NCBI GenBank assembly: GCA_012656075.1
Contig: JAAKBF010000087.1
Coordinates: 186,001 to 250,000, forward strand
Source: Phytophthora hibernalis
Lineage: Eukaryota; Oomycota; Peronosporomycetes; Peronosporales; Peronosporaceae
Reading direction: 5' to 3'
Length of the DNA: 64,000 nucleotides
Positions 42,481-53,640 of the stretch are shown in pieces; the first letter of the stretch is position 1, and every line of letters begins with the position of its first letter. Made by a program: the position numbers and the translations under genes. The notes under the pieces were generated by a model. The model worked only from the letters and a program-made list of their open reading frames with translations, searched no databases and was not told the DNA's origin.

Positions 42481-42789
42481 CTAGTCATACCCGTAGATCG
42501 TTCTACCCTGCCGTTTTAAGGCGAATACGGCGTCTCGCATGGTCACCGTCTTTCGATTGCCGTGCTCCGTGTACACGACAGCATCCCGTATCAGATTGCT
42601 TACGAACACCCTCATAACAACCCGATCCTCCTCGCACACCAGAGCGGACATGCGAATTACACCAGCTCTTCTTGCGAGCCGCAGAATAGACTGCTTCGAG
42701 ATGTCGTTTAGGTTGTCACGCAGAAATTGCGGATGGCGCTTCACGCCGCATTTACCGAGCTCTTGGCTTTGCTTTCCGCATCTCGGCAT
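42481..42789 (-). CDS. Divergent histone H4-like protein (102 aa, intact)
   Basis: An uninterrupted 102-codon frame has the length of histone H4 and aligns over its whole length. Conserved words include LRDN, LARRAGVIRMSALV, NLIRDAVVYTEH, RKTVT and FALKRQGRTIYGY, covering all three helices of the histone fold. The N-terminal tail differs strongly. Counting after Met, Lys5, Lys12, Lys16, Lys31, Lys79 and Lys91 are kept, whereas R3 is Cys, K8 is Gln, K20 is Gln, K44 is Ile, K59 is Arg and K77 is Asn. H4 is normally almost invariant. It could be a specialised variant or a relaxed copy that has not yet broken. It sits beside the Helitron and no intron is visible. Confidence 0.82.
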   Translation of the reverse strand: MPRCGKQSQELGKCGVKRHPQFLRDNLNDISKQSILRLARRAGVIRMSALVCEEDRVVMRVFVSNLIRDAVVYTEHGNRKTVTMRDAVFALKRQGRTIYGYD

Positions 42790-43072
42790 CAGCAGTTGAT
42801 GTTAACATATGCATGAGTAGCTGTCAGTTCAAAAGCGTTATATTAACATATTTATCAACACGTACCTTCTTGATGCGCTAGGCCAGGGTAATATGCAAAG
42901 TATCAACTCCTTCCGCTCACGTACAGTATGTGTGAGCAGTATACATTAGTTTAAATTTAGTTCCGAGCATCCCGCGTGTCTTCGCAGCCAACCAAATTGC
43001 AATGGTAATGCATAGCGCACCCACTCATGCTCTTCCATCACACTGTGAAGTAACTGATAATTAAAAAGAGGT

Positions 43073-43327
43073 CTAGTTGGTTTTATTGGGTTGTTCCAGG
43101 CTGCATCCAAGCGGTGAGATGCATTGCAATAACTGTCGATGCTTTCTGTGTCTGGCGCGAACTTCCTCAGCCTTCCGCCATTGTTTGGCGGCTTCAGTGC
43201 TACGCATAAGACACTGTACGTCTTGGAGTTGCGCATGATGCCGTTCAAGACGACGCTGGAACCACATGCACAGCCGTAGCACGCCTACATGCACAGGATG
43301 ATTCGGTATCGTTGCAGAAGAGGACAT
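43073..43327 (-). CDS. Small basic protein, unrecognised (84 aa)
   Basis: An open frame from ATG 43327 begins MSSSATIPNHPVHVGVLRLC and has a basic helical middle (EEVRARHRKHRQLL) with many His and Arg. No family is recognised. It lies 284 bp upstream of the H4-like gene on the same strand. An overlapping minus frame (42946-43248) is similarly long, so coding is uncertain. Confidence 0.3.
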   Translation of the reverse strand: MSSSATIPNHPVHVGVLRLCMWFQRRLERHHAQLQDVQCLMRSTEAAKQWRKAEEVRARHRKHRQLLQCISPLGCSLEQPNKTN

Positions 43328-45360
43328 GTCACTACGCTAGGATGTTGTTGACGCAAGGTCTTCATCGGCTTGGGCTGGGCTGTCAGCGGCAACGCTACAG
43401 TTCTGCGGAGCTGTTGCCTCCGCTGGTTAAGTCTCGCTTTCAGGTGACGTTTGAGCAGGCCAACTGACTATCTGCTCTGGTACGTCACGCTGGAGCCCTG
43501 ATGAACCCAGACACGACGGCTTGATAACCTCGAAGAATCTGTTGGTGCAGCGTCATGACCATCTGCATATCCAAACGTCGGCGACCCGACACTGTGCTTC
43601 GCGTGGACACGTACAACGCTTTGAACTTCTGCTTCAAGCTCAATCCACTGCGTGTGTGCAAGCCCATCATTGCTTGCCGTATAGTCGGCTACAGCCACAG
43701 CATTCCAGTCAGCTTGGTTACGGGGCAAATGGGTGGCCATGACCGCCAGCAGACGTTCACACTCGATAGCGTTGTAGTTCCGTGTGTTTTGTTCGGCTTG
43801 GTCATATACCTAAGATAGTGAAGTCGTTAACATTCGCCTCCTCCTGATATCTCAATTGCAGCAAACGTACCTTCTTCTACGTCGGCTAGTTCGATAGTGA
43901 ATGCCACCACTCGGCCATTGCAGACCTCTAACTGTAGCTGCTGGATTTCTATTTTCTTAAAATTGTGTATGCGCAACTTCAACATGGTGTGTGTTCAACT
44001 TTAAGTGTTCAATGCCGACAGGAACTCTGTTCTCAATTCGCATTACTTTGGTTGGGCTACGAACACAAAATGAAATCATGCAAACATTTACAGCACGCGA
44101 TATTACACTACGGCATGATGTTTTGCCAGGCCAAATCTCGAAGCTTCACAGTGAGTTGGCAACGTTTTTCCAGGAACATCTTCAATCCGGAATAGTTGTT
44201 GATGTCAACGATCTGGCCTGGCTGCGGTAGATCCTTCGAGTCGGGTTCAATTCCCCAGACTGTTGCCGTCAGCAGGACTGAGTCAATTTTGATCTTTGTT
44301 CTCATCGTAGGTGTCGCGAAAGAGCTATAGTGCAAACAGAAACTCAACAATATTAGGAAAACAGTATCACCAGTGTGTACTGGCATCAGCCTCACCGCCA
44401 GAAGGTCGTCGAGAGGCTCAGGGAGGCTTCGTCAATGAAGTGAAGCTTAATTAGTTGAAACCGGTTGTATGTGTGGTTCGATACCCACAACAGCTTCATT
44501 CGCACGGTGACCCGCTCCACAGCACCATTTGCTTTCTGGAGTGTTCATTGAAGGTCTATACGCAATAAATCTGTTCAGTATCAAACAGTGATCAGGATTG
44601 CTCGCAAGTTAGTTGAGTACCTTTAACAGATGTCACCCTCCGTGTCAAGCTTGCGGACCTGCTGCCAAACGCTCGCGCAACCGCTGATACGGGTTGAAAG
44701 CGATTGTTCTTGTTGTTGTTTCCTTGGCTTGATGTCTGCTGTCTGCTGGATTCGAGATTTTGGTGGGCTTGACTTTAGCGCCTCGGCTTGGGCTACTAGT
44801 TAAAACTACATCCGGCGTCTGCTTCCCAACCATGCTTCCAATTCAGGAGTGAGCATAGCCCGTTTAAGCAGATCTGCTTAGTCTACTGATTTGAGTCTAT
44901 ACAAATAAAGACGAGGGCTAAAAATCCTGTTACCGAGTAAATGTGCCAACGTGCTTTGTGTATCAATCATTATTTTCATTTAGTTGCTACTTCAACGTGC
45001 ACATTCAGGAGCATCGTGGACATTAATAAAAAGTTGGCGACCGTAACCGCTTGGATTCATCGGAAGATCTTGTTACTTTCAAATGCCTTCGTGATGAAGA
45101 ATTGGAAACTTGCCGTTGGCAAACGCTACGAGTCCCATTCACCCTACATACTCACAATCGATGAGTCCTGCGTCAGAGCAGATATGGAAGGTTGCAGTGC
45201 TGGGAACTATGTTGAAATATTTACTAGCTCATATTAACACCAGCTACTCACAGCCGACGTGTTCTGCGTAGTTAACGACGCTATACGCCTAGGTAACAGT
45301 AAGTCAGCCCCCACTTTAAGAATCGTGTCAACACCCGACGTAATTGCAGCGCACTTCTCA
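43328..45360. other. No recognised gene; several short ORFs
   Basis: About 2 kb. Open frames at 43468-43740 (-), 43991-44230 (+), 44108-44395 (-) and 44941-45237 (+) reach 60-100 codons. The last (ILTIDESCVRADMEGCSAGN) reads somewhat like protein. None has a motif I can name. Confidence 0.45.
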
Positions 45361-45559
45361 CCTTGCACTACTCATCTCTGTTCTTGAAGCAGTATGTTCG
45401 CTTGTCACAAACTCAAGATTCGGGGACACGTAGTCATGTACCGCGCTGTACCCGAAGAAAAAGTGGACAAAATCCGTACCGTGGCCCGCGAGGACGCCAA
45501 CTCCTCGAACTAAGATACATAGTACGGCGCCATAAACGACGAGCAACGTCTTCGAGCTT

Positions 45560-46640
45560 TCGTGCCCAACGCTCCAGCTCTCGACCTGATGACGTACCAG
45601 AAGCGATTTCATCGAACTTTCTTCTCGGACTCCACAATGGATGACCTGCGTTTCCTGAAGACGGCTGGGAACGCACCGGACCAGATGCCGCGTCGTGAGT
45701 TCCACCCAGTGTTTACCGAACCCGCAGGAACGATTACGTCAAATCATCTGGAAGAAGAAGCATCTGATGGTGGGCAAAGGAAATGCGTTACCTCCTGCAG
45801 CTGTCGGCGTGGAATGTGATATCAACATTGGAAACGCCAAGCCGGCGGCCCAACGTTGCCGAAAGATCCCACCACAGTTCCGCGAGAAGGTATTCGAGCT
45901 TATCAAAGACTTGCTGAGTGCGAAGATGATCAAGCCATCGACGTCTCCGTGGGCCTCCCCAATCGTTGTCATCATAAGAAGAATGTCGTCGATATCAGGC
46001 TTTGTATTGACTATCGAATGGTCAACGGCCTCACGCAGCTGATGATTTATCCGACGCCGCTAGTTGACGACCTCCTCGAAGGACTGGATGCGATTCTCTG
46101 GTATTGCTCTTTCGACATGGCGAGCGGTTGTTTTGTTGTTCCGATGACAGACCGAGCCCGTCTCATCTCCGCGTTCATCACACCGTTCGGTTTGTTCGAG
46201 TGGCTTCGCATGCCATTCGGTCTACGAAACGCCACCCAGATCTACCAACGTCTCATCGACAAGGCGCTGTATGGTTTCGTGAGACTAAGCCGCCAACATC
46301 CAGGCCTCGATGTGTTCTAACATGTCATACCGGAGAACGAGGATTGAAAGTCGATATTGGGGCGTCGGTCCTACATCGATGATATCCTTGTGGGTTATAC
46401 ATCGTGGGATGGACTATGCATCAAGGTCGCAAAACTTGCTCGCCCCATGCGACCAATCGAATCTCTCCAAAAGTGTGGAGAAGAGCAGCTGGGGTACGTC
46501 GAAGGGCGACTACTTGGGCCACTCGGTGTCGAATCTAGGTCTGGAGGCCATGCCGAAGAACTTGGAGGAACTGTCATCTCTCGCTTTTCCCCGCACGTTG
46601 AAAGCACTCCAGTCGTTCTTGGGCAGTCCTAACAACTATC
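45560..46640 (+). pseudogene. Gypsy-3 reverse transcriptase remnant
   Basis: The approach to RT reads KIPPQFREKVFELIKDLLSA and KMIKPSTSPWASPIVV (45870-45970). RT motifs are RLCIDYRMVNGLT, FDMASGCFVVPMTDRARLIS, FGLFEWLRMPFGLRNATQIY and the catalytic YIDD at 46372-46383. The thumb PRTLKALQSFLGSPNNYHRF is near 46590. Frameshifts near 45990, 46320 and 46500 separate these blocks. Confidence 0.87.
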
Positions 46641-46735
46641 ATCGATTCATCGCAGACTTCGCCGTATATGCGTTGGAGTTGTACTGCCTATCGGAGGAAG
46701 ACCTCGAACTGAACCCCACAAGACGACTCAGATAA

Positions 46736-47130
46736 ATGGAAGCACGCCGAGAAACCGTTTCGTCGATTGGAGTTGACACCCCATTGTTGCGCCATTTCAG
46801 CCCGGAGCTGGAACGAGTGATCATTGTATACGCAAGTGACTGGGCCATCTCCGCTGTTCTCACTCAACGACACGAGGACGTCTACATGCCAGTGAAATTC
46901 ACCAGTCGCACCTTGAAGCCGAACGAACTCAAGTATGACCTCGTTGAGAAAGAGGCCCTGGCGCTGCTGAGAGCACTGACTAGCTGTTTCACGTTGCTAG
47001 CAGGACGTAAGATCCGAGTGCTGACTCGATATACGATGTTGACCTGGGTTTTCCGAAAAATAACCCGCAGGGACGCCTGTCTCAGTGGGCCGCTCTATTA
47101 TCGCCAGGGTACCTCCAAATCGATCGATCG
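46736..47130 (+). pseudogene. Gypsy-3 first RNase H domain
   Basis: A frame shows VIIVYASDWAISAVLTQRHE, FTSRTLKPNELKYDLVEKEA and LALLRALTSCFTLLAGRKIR, followed by LTRYTMLTWVF. The first catalytic Asp (usually D-A-S) is represented by YASDW, where the Asp has shifted, and the TRYT motif replaces the usual TD-H, so the domain looks inactive. This is consistent with a domain relaxed after gain of the second RNase H. Confidence 0.75.
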
Positions 47131-47217
47131 ACTCAGGAGGAAGAAGAAATCCTGGACGTGTTAGCAGCTTGCATAACTCCTCGAGCTTCTGTCGACGCAG
47201 CTTTGGAACCCAAGAAA

Positions 47218-47843
47218 GTGATGTTGATCCCTCGACCAATTGTAAGCGTTGGAGAAGAGGTGCACGTGATCGGTTTCGACGAGTCCGCGAAGGCGAAACG
47301 TGAAGAGGGCGCATTTGGTGCCATTGTCTGGAAGTTGTTAGGTTGGAAGATCGAGAAGGCCGCTTCGGATACAACGTATTCTTAACGGTCAACGAAGTGG
47401 AATATCGAGGACTGCTACTGGCGCTGAATCTCTTGGAAGGACTCGACGTGCGACGCATTGTCGTGTGCGATGACTCAAGCCTCGCAATTCGTCAACTGCG
47501 CGACGAGATGGACTGCAAGGCGTTTAGATTGCAGCTCCTTCGGAAGAAATGCTGGCATAAGATGAAGACGCTACTGAATGCAGACCTGTGCCACGTCCGT
47601 CGAGATTGGAACGCAAGCGCGGATTCGATAGCCGGACAAGTACTACAACGTAAAGCGCGGATACATATCTCCGAGGAACAGACTCGAGCTGATCTGACCA
47701 CGTTGAATCGACTTGGAGAGATCATTGATCCGATGTTCGACGAATGTGCTGGCGGTGAATTACCGCCGATCATGCCAGTGACGACTAGGTCAGGGCCCGA
47801 CGCGAAATTACTGAGCCGGAAGTGCTCAACGAAAGTGTTGTAA
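47218..47843 (+). pseudogene. Gypsy-3 second (archaeal-type) RNase H
   Basis: The domain begins VIGFDESAKAKREEGAFGAI (47269) and continues after a one-base shift in VNEVEYRGLLLALNLLEGLD, VVCDDSSLAIRQLRDEMDCK and CHVRRDWNASADSIAGQVLQ. All four acidic catalytic positions of the RVT_3 fold (D, E, D, D) can be seen. In active elements this extra RNase H degrades the RNA strand during reverse transcription. Only one frameshift, near 47340, breaks it. Confidence 0.8.
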
Positions 47844-47889
47844 AACGTATCCGTATCCGAAAGGCCCAAGACGAAGAGCTGTGGATATA

Positions 47890-49000
47890 ATATGAAGCAA
47901 TTTGTCAGGGGCGACGTAACGGGAATGACGTCGCGAGACGCAAGTAACTGCAGTAAGCTGGCGCACCAGTATCATGAAGACGAGAACAATCTGCTCTTCT
48001 ACCACGTCAAAGGAGATGAGTACGCCGAAGATCGAAACGCAGTAATGAAGCTCGTTGTCCCGGAAGCTCTGAGAAACGACGTACTGCACCAATATCACGC
48101 TAGCCTCGAAGGTGGACATCAAGGAATCGGACGTACTTACCATCGAATACGCCAACATGTCCACTGGCCAGGACTGTACAAAAGCGTTCACCGATATGTC
48201 GGTGAGTGTACCGATTGCGAGACCGGAAAGGGTCGACCCACTATCAGGGCGAATCACCTGGGAATATCATTCCGACGTACCCGTTCAAGGCATTGCTATG
48301 GACCACATACCGTCTTTGCCACCTTCGTTCAAGGGCAATACCGAACTTCTTGTGTGTTGACTTGTTCACCGGGTTCGTCGTTGAAAAAGCCAATTCGTCG
48401 AGACCCGCGCAAATCGTGGCGGACTCCTACGAGGAATGCGTCTTTCGACGATTTGGAGCAAACGAGGCCATACATCACGACTGAGCCCGGATTCATGTCG
48501 GACTTCTTCCGAGCGTTTAATCAGCTCATAGATCGACAACAGCGGGCAACGCTTGCCTACCGACCACAAGCAAACGGGTCAGCATAGTGGATGGTACAAA
48601 CTATCACTCGAGCCATCAAGATGTACGTCGAAGTCGCACACCAACGTGACTGGGACGAATACGCGGAGAGACTCACCTACTCGTTAAACACGGCGTGAGA
48701 AAGAGACCCCATTCTTCTTGGTCCACGGCTGGGACCCCGCTCGACGATCGAAGCCTCACTCTCAGTGGGCAACACGCAACGTCAAGACTCCTAGCCGCAC
48801 CGGTGGCGTTTCCACATCCAGAAACACTATATGCATGCAGCGGCGGAGCTATTACAAGATGCCATAGCTAAAAATGACTGATACTCACAACGAAACGGAG
48901 ACCGAAACCACCATCGACGAGCGCACATGTCTGATTATTCCTGGATCGAGTGAAGCCGGCCTACGCGAAGAAGCTCGACCACCAGTGGCACGGACCTTTC
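47890..49000 (+). pseudogene. Gypsy-3 integrase remnant
   Basis: The H2C2 module reads HQYHASLEGGHQGIGRTYHR then VHWPGLYKSVHRYVGECTDC (48085-48220). The core is recognisable only in pieces in other frames (GIAMDHIPSLPPSFKGNTEL with the first Asp near 48300; RATLAYRPQANGSA near 48545-48585). A TAG follows at 48585-48587 where relatives have E-R. Multiple breaks. Confidence 0.85.
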
Positions 49001-49396
49001 AGAGTGCAAGAAATGGTGAGTAGCTACGCATTAAAGTTGGAAATCACCGGTACGCCGTACCATCTGTACCCTGTGGTACATATCTCAAAACTGAAACCAG
49101 TGCGACAATATCCGACACGTCCGACAATCGATCTGCGGGTACCGCAGGAAGATCGTCTTGACTTCGATGTAGAAATGCTGCCCGAGGAAAGTTGGACACC
49201 AGAAGCGCTAGGAGAATATGTGTTTGTGGTCGAGGTTATTTACGACGTACGAACTCGACATCGAACCCGATATGGACGCGCGCTGCGTGAGTACTTGTTA
49301 CGCTGGAAAGGATATGAAGAGCCTACGTGGGTCGACGAAGTTGACTTGAACTTCAGTGGGTTACTCTACGATTTTGAACCGACGAGTACCGAGTAG
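48950..49396 (+). pseudogene. Gypsy-3 integrase C-terminus with chromodomain
   Basis: An open frame of 148 codons begins MKPAYAKKLDHQWHGPFRVQ (the C-terminal barrel) and includes PYHLYPVVHISKLKPV. It ends with a chromodomain: EYVFVVEVIYDVRTRHRTRY, then LREYLLRWKGYEEPTWVDE. The stop is at 49394-49396. A further + frame at 49399-49695 is Arg/Lys-rich and may be a tail of the same element. Confidence 0.8.
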
Positions 49397-49699
49397 GCAT
49401 GAGAATGGTTGGGAGACAGGATCTCACCAGGATTGAAGGTGGAAGGTACCGCAGGACGGCTGCGCTAACAGGAGGAGGAGTGGTACAGGAACCGGCTCTG
49501 TCATCAACAATGGAAGAAACACCAACGGGAAGGCCGTTGGTATATCGAAGGAGGAAGCGGAGTGCATATGTACATGTGCAGGTGACCAAGGTCGAGGACA
49601 TACGAACATTCAAGAAGAAGGCAAAATGGAGTAAATTGCAATTACGAATGAAGAAACGACTACGAAGATGCGCTGCTACTCGGCCGCTTCGGTGAACTT

Positions 49700-50129
49700 G
49701 TTTCGGTGACGTGCAATATGTTGGGCTGGATGGTCAGCTCGCGCGCGGTGAAGAAAATCCGCCGAGGCTCCGCGCATACAACGACCGCAACAAACACTTC
49801 GGGTCCACCGAGCCGTCGTCGAGCGTGGTGACTTCGTCAACGGGAAACCATTTCGTTCGGTTACGAGGGAGGAAACGACATGAAGATGGGGTGCAGCAGA
49901 ATGTCAATGTCATAGCGCCCATGACGCATTAGACGAACCACTTCCCGCAACACTGTCTGCTCGAACTTGACCTAGGCACACGAGCGACGATCCGATTTGC
50001 AGTCGACACGCCGCGAGCAACGACGTGCGATATACCAGGACCAACAGCAGCAAACCGATCGTGAGAAGCCGAAAGGGGGTTCCAAGGACGAAGTTCCGAG
50101 GCGCATTGCGCGCGTCCTCGGAGGGCGGG
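49700..50129. other. Gypsy-3 / Copia-2 junction, nothing recognised
   Basis: About 430 bases between the last Gypsy-3 frame and the LTR fragment. It may be Gypsy-3 untranslated sequence. No repeat or gene is supported. Confidence 0.5.
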
Positions 50130-50334
50130 TGTTATGTTGAGGTCAGCCCAACTCAGACTGAGTGGTGGACCAAGGGAGAGCTGGCGCATACTGGGAGACT
50201 GCAGTTCAAGCTGCGACCAAGTCTGCGTTGGACTAACAAAATGGCTGGCTGCCGATGCAGGCCTCGCAGCATGTATGTGTAGTGCTCGGGTAGCGAGCAA
50301 AGCTAACTCTCAATGTCATTCAGTCTACTTTTTA
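50130..50334 (+). repeat. Copia-2 family LTR fragment in + orientation
   Basis: TGTTATGTTGAGGTCAGCCC through ATGTCATTCAGTCTACTTTT matches, as an inverted copy, the LTR at 55226-55475, over about 205 bp with scattered differences. The last roughly 45 bp of the LTR are missing. It touches the 3' end of the minus-strand Copia-2 body, so for that element it lies the wrong way round. Confidence 0.85.
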
Positions 50335-50439
50335 TCCCAATCCGTGATTTTAGTTTCACCAGTCGCGGAAAGCCGAGAGGCTTGGTTAATAGATTGGCCG
50401 GGTTCAGCTCGCCGGCGATTTTCCAAATCTTGACAGATC

Positions 50440-51152
50440 TGTTTCACTTGCTCACGTACGTAGTTGAACCGTAGCTCGATGTGCCGAGTCTTTCGGATCT
50501 AGGTCGGGTTGAAGGCCAAGGCAATTTCAGCCTGGTTATCCACTCCAAGTGTGAACTCGACATACCGCCTCTGTCAGGATGTTGATCAATGACTTGCCCT
50601 CCATGCACGCCTCGCACGACGCGACGTACTCGGCTTCCGCTGTGCTCTGAGCTACTACACTTTGTCGCCAAGCTGCCCACGCCACGGGTCCGCCTGCTAC
50701 CATCATGACATAGCCAGTGATGCTTCAGCGAGTATCAGGAAAGTTTTCCCAGTCCGAGTCACAGTAACCATTGATTGTGATGGTATCCAGATTTTCCGGG
50801 AGATCTATTTCGGGTCGCTTGAAGAAGACCCCATGGTCGGCAGTAGCAACGAGATAGCGGAGTACTCGTTTCAGCGCGCCGCCGTGCTGTACTGTAGGCT
50901 TGCTGACGAATCGGCTTAGGTACCCCACCGGATACGCTAAGTCGGGCATGGTGCTGGTGGCCATGTACATGAGCGCCCCGATCGTGGCTCTGTACTCGAT
51001 GCCAATCGCTTTTGATTATTCATCTGCTGATGCTGCACTCAACTTGGTCGTCGGGTCCATGGAGGATCTGCAACCTCGAGCGTCACCAAAGCCAAACTTG
51101 TTGAGAACATCTCTTGCATACTTCGCCTGATGCAAGAACGCACTTTCATCAG
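50440..51152 (-). pseudogene. Copia-2 RNase H region
   Basis: The frame 50725-50970 reads MYMATSTMPDLAYPVGYLSR, GALKRVLRYLVATADHGVFF and INGYCDSDWENFPDTR (first catalytic Asp). After a stop the text STAEAEYVASCEACMEGKSL (about 50600) gives the catalytic Glu. The remaining part to 50440 is heavily disrupted. Confidence 0.82.
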
Positions 51153-52124
51153 TCAATTCACCTGGATGCGTAGGTATTCGCGAAGTCGGCCTTGGTATTT
51201 GATGCCGTACTTGCTGTTGAGTGACTGGAAGAACTCCACCTTCCCATTTTCGTCGTTGGTCGCGCATATTAGGTCGTCTACGTACACTAGCAGAAACACG
51301 ATCACTCCGTTCTCAGCGTAAACAAATAGGCACGGCTCGGTGGTGCATCGGCGCCACTGACGTTCGCTCAACCACGAGTCCATCTCCTCGTACCATTCAC
51401 GACCACTTTGGTGCAGATCGTAGATAGCGTGTTTCACCTTGTACAGCCAGCCTTTCTTCAGTGGGAAGCCAGCAATGCGACGAATGAAGTGCATAATCTT
51501 CAGCCGTGCATTGAGGTACGTCGTGTTGACGTCGAAGGAAAACGGACCCAACCCGAGTAAGACACATAGCGCTAGAAAAGCAGAAAGAAAGCCATCCGTG
51601 CGACCAAAGAGAAGTCTCCATGACCAAGAAGTCAACGCCGGGTTCTTGCTTATCACCTCGAGCACATAGTCGAGGGCGAAAGTGGATGACATTACCATTG
51701 TTGTCGGTCTTGACCTGGAAGCGCCACATGGTTTGCAGGGCACAGGCATCTTTTCTTCGGGTACCAGCTCCAGGACATCCTTTTCCTCCATTTCTGTGAG
51801 TTCCCGCTCCATACCTTTCCACCATTCTTTGTGCTGCGGCGAAGCCATGGCCTGCTTAAAGGTGCGAGGCAGGCGCACCTCCGACTCATGCCAGAGCCGC
51901 TGTTCCGGCTCCATCTCCATTGCGGCCTCTGCTGCGATTGCGGCGTATACTGCAAATGCTTCAACTGCATCCTGCTCTTCGTCATCAACGCCGACGGCGA
52001 CCAGCCCAGTTCGGGATCGCTTGCTTTCTGCCTCACCGCTCAGCACAGACTCCTCGTCTTCTCGTGCTCGCCGGTGTCGGATCGGAGACGGCATTCGCGT
52101 AGTAGTCATATGAGTTGCAGTCAC
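51153..52124 (-). pseudogene. Copia-2 reverse transcriptase (323-codon frame plus a second frame)
   Basis: The frame contains a Glu/Ala-rich linker, AMASPQHKEWWKGMERELTE, and the RT palm FSFDVNTTYLNARLKIMHFI. It continues with AIYDLHQSGREWYEEMDSWL and the catalytic YVDD (51284-51273), ending near LREYLRIQVN. Between 51700 and 51560 the correct reading is in another frame (FQVKTDNNGNVIHFRPRLCA with RGDKQEPGVDFL). So two compensating shifts, or a short shifted window, interrupt an otherwise open frame. Confidence 0.86.
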
Positions 52125-52817
52125 TGCCGTCGGCGTTTTGGCAGATGTACGACGGCTTTCTCTGTACCTCCTCCTCCCCGTCTAGGTTGGAGTAGTCTTC
52201 CAAGTCGCTGTCGGTAGTGGATTCTTCGCCAGCTCCTGACATGTCGCCTTCATCTTCGTCGAATCTTGTAGATTCGACGCGCTGAGTCACTCCTTCCACT
52301 CACATGGAGACGTCCATGTCCGACGCGGCTTGATCATTGCCATTATCGCTGTCAGCGGTATCGCCAGCGTTTGTAGCCGATCGTGATGGTATCCTGCTCA
52401 TCGTCCCTGTCCACATCCTCACCACCTTCTCCCTCAGGTTCGTCTCTCTCGCGACCACTGGGTCGGTGAAGACTATCTCGTCGCCGAGTACTGGCGGCTG
52501 TCGGTTCATCCAGCTTGCCCGCGGAGCTACTGGTGCACGTTGCACTTCTCCAACGGGGTCTTCGTCGTCAGTCAGTGCGGGCTCTTCGTCCGACGTGCCA
52601 TGGTGCTCTCCTGTGCCATGCTATCTCCCTCCTACGACCGGCAGGTCGTAATTACGTCGCCCAGCGCTGATGAGATCTGGGTATTCATTCACTGCCCACT
52701 GGCGAACTGTGTCCTCGAACTCAGGACCGTGCCGATCCTTGTAAAGGATTTGTTTGTTGACGGTGACCTGGTCGCCGAAAAGTACAGATCACTCGGTAGG
52801 GAAATACACCTTGCAGC

Positions 52818-53640
52818 CTAGCGCGTTTTCACGGTATCAAGCGTGAAGCTAACTCGGCAGTTGTCAGCAAACTTGTGGCGTGAAGGGCCCACCTTTGTGT
52901 GTACGTAGGCAAGTGCTCCGAACTTCCGCACGTGGTGGATGTCGGGCTTCCTGCCCCACATCGCTTCGTGCGGAGTCTGTCCGATGGGCGTCGAATACGA
53001 GCGGTTCTTTACGTAAACCTCGTAGTGGAATGCGTCTACCCAGAAAGAAGTCGGCACACCAGCCTCCTTCACCATGGCTTTCATCATGCCTACGAACGTC
53101 TGGTGGGTTCGCTCCACCATGTTAAGCCTCGACGAGTTGCGCGGAGTTGCCGTGTGTGCTATATTTCGGCTCTGGTACCAGGACGTGATCTCGTCGTTGA
53201 CGAACTCACATCCGCCATCCGTGAACATTGTTTGCACTTTGCATCCTGGACACTGCCGCTCCGCCCATATCGGCGGATCAGCGGATTGACTTCTTCCTCC
53301 GTCTTGTCCTTCACGGGGTATGCAGTGACAAAGCGCGTATGCGCATCCATGATGACCAGCACCGCCTTGAAACGTGTGCAATTGTAGTTCTTCGGAGGAA
53401 ACAAAGGTCAGCAAACACAAGCTCGTTCCGGTGCGTGATGCCCCTATCGAGGTGCTTCATGGCAGCTTTGCGCGTTGCTTGCCGAGCTGACATGCTTCGC
53501 ACATATCGACCTGTCAGCGCCGCAGCATCATGCCTTCCACCAATCCCTCGTCGGCCATCTTGCGAATGTACGGTGGGTTCAGATGTCCAAGTCGCTCGTG
53601 TCAGCACTGGGGATCTGCAACCCCTCACGCAAAGCAAAAT
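52818..53640 (-). pseudogene. Copia-2 integrase
   Basis: The pre-core part (RKAAMKHLDRGITHRNELVF, 53311-53637) leads to the core KAVLVIMDAHTRFVTAYPVK (first Asp, 53159-53404). In 52818-53420 follow VQTMFTDGGCEFVNDEITSW (second Asp), ATPRNSSRLNMVERTHQTFV (catalytic Glu) and the end YSTPIGQTPHEAMWGRKPDI with HHVRKFGALAYVHTK. NSSRLNMVER stands where N-G-V-A-E-R is usual. Frameshifts near 53400 and 53300. Confidence 0.86.

Larger units (their letters stand above)
45363..49396 (+). mobile_element. Gypsy-3: decayed Gypsy element with a second RNase H and a chromodomain
   Basis: The + strand has a pre-RT region, RT, RNase H, an extra RNase H of the RVT_3/archaeal type, integrase, and a chromodomain-like C-terminus, in this order. 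A duplicated RNase H is known from the Tat lineage of plants and from some oomycete LTR elements. Frames break many times. LTRs were not found; the right side adjoins an LTR fragment of a Copia family at 50130. Confidence 0.88.

Noticed and set aside
51439..52217. Several long + strand frames over Copia-2
   Set aside because: Shadows of the minus-strand RT and linker, which contain the catalytic motifs.
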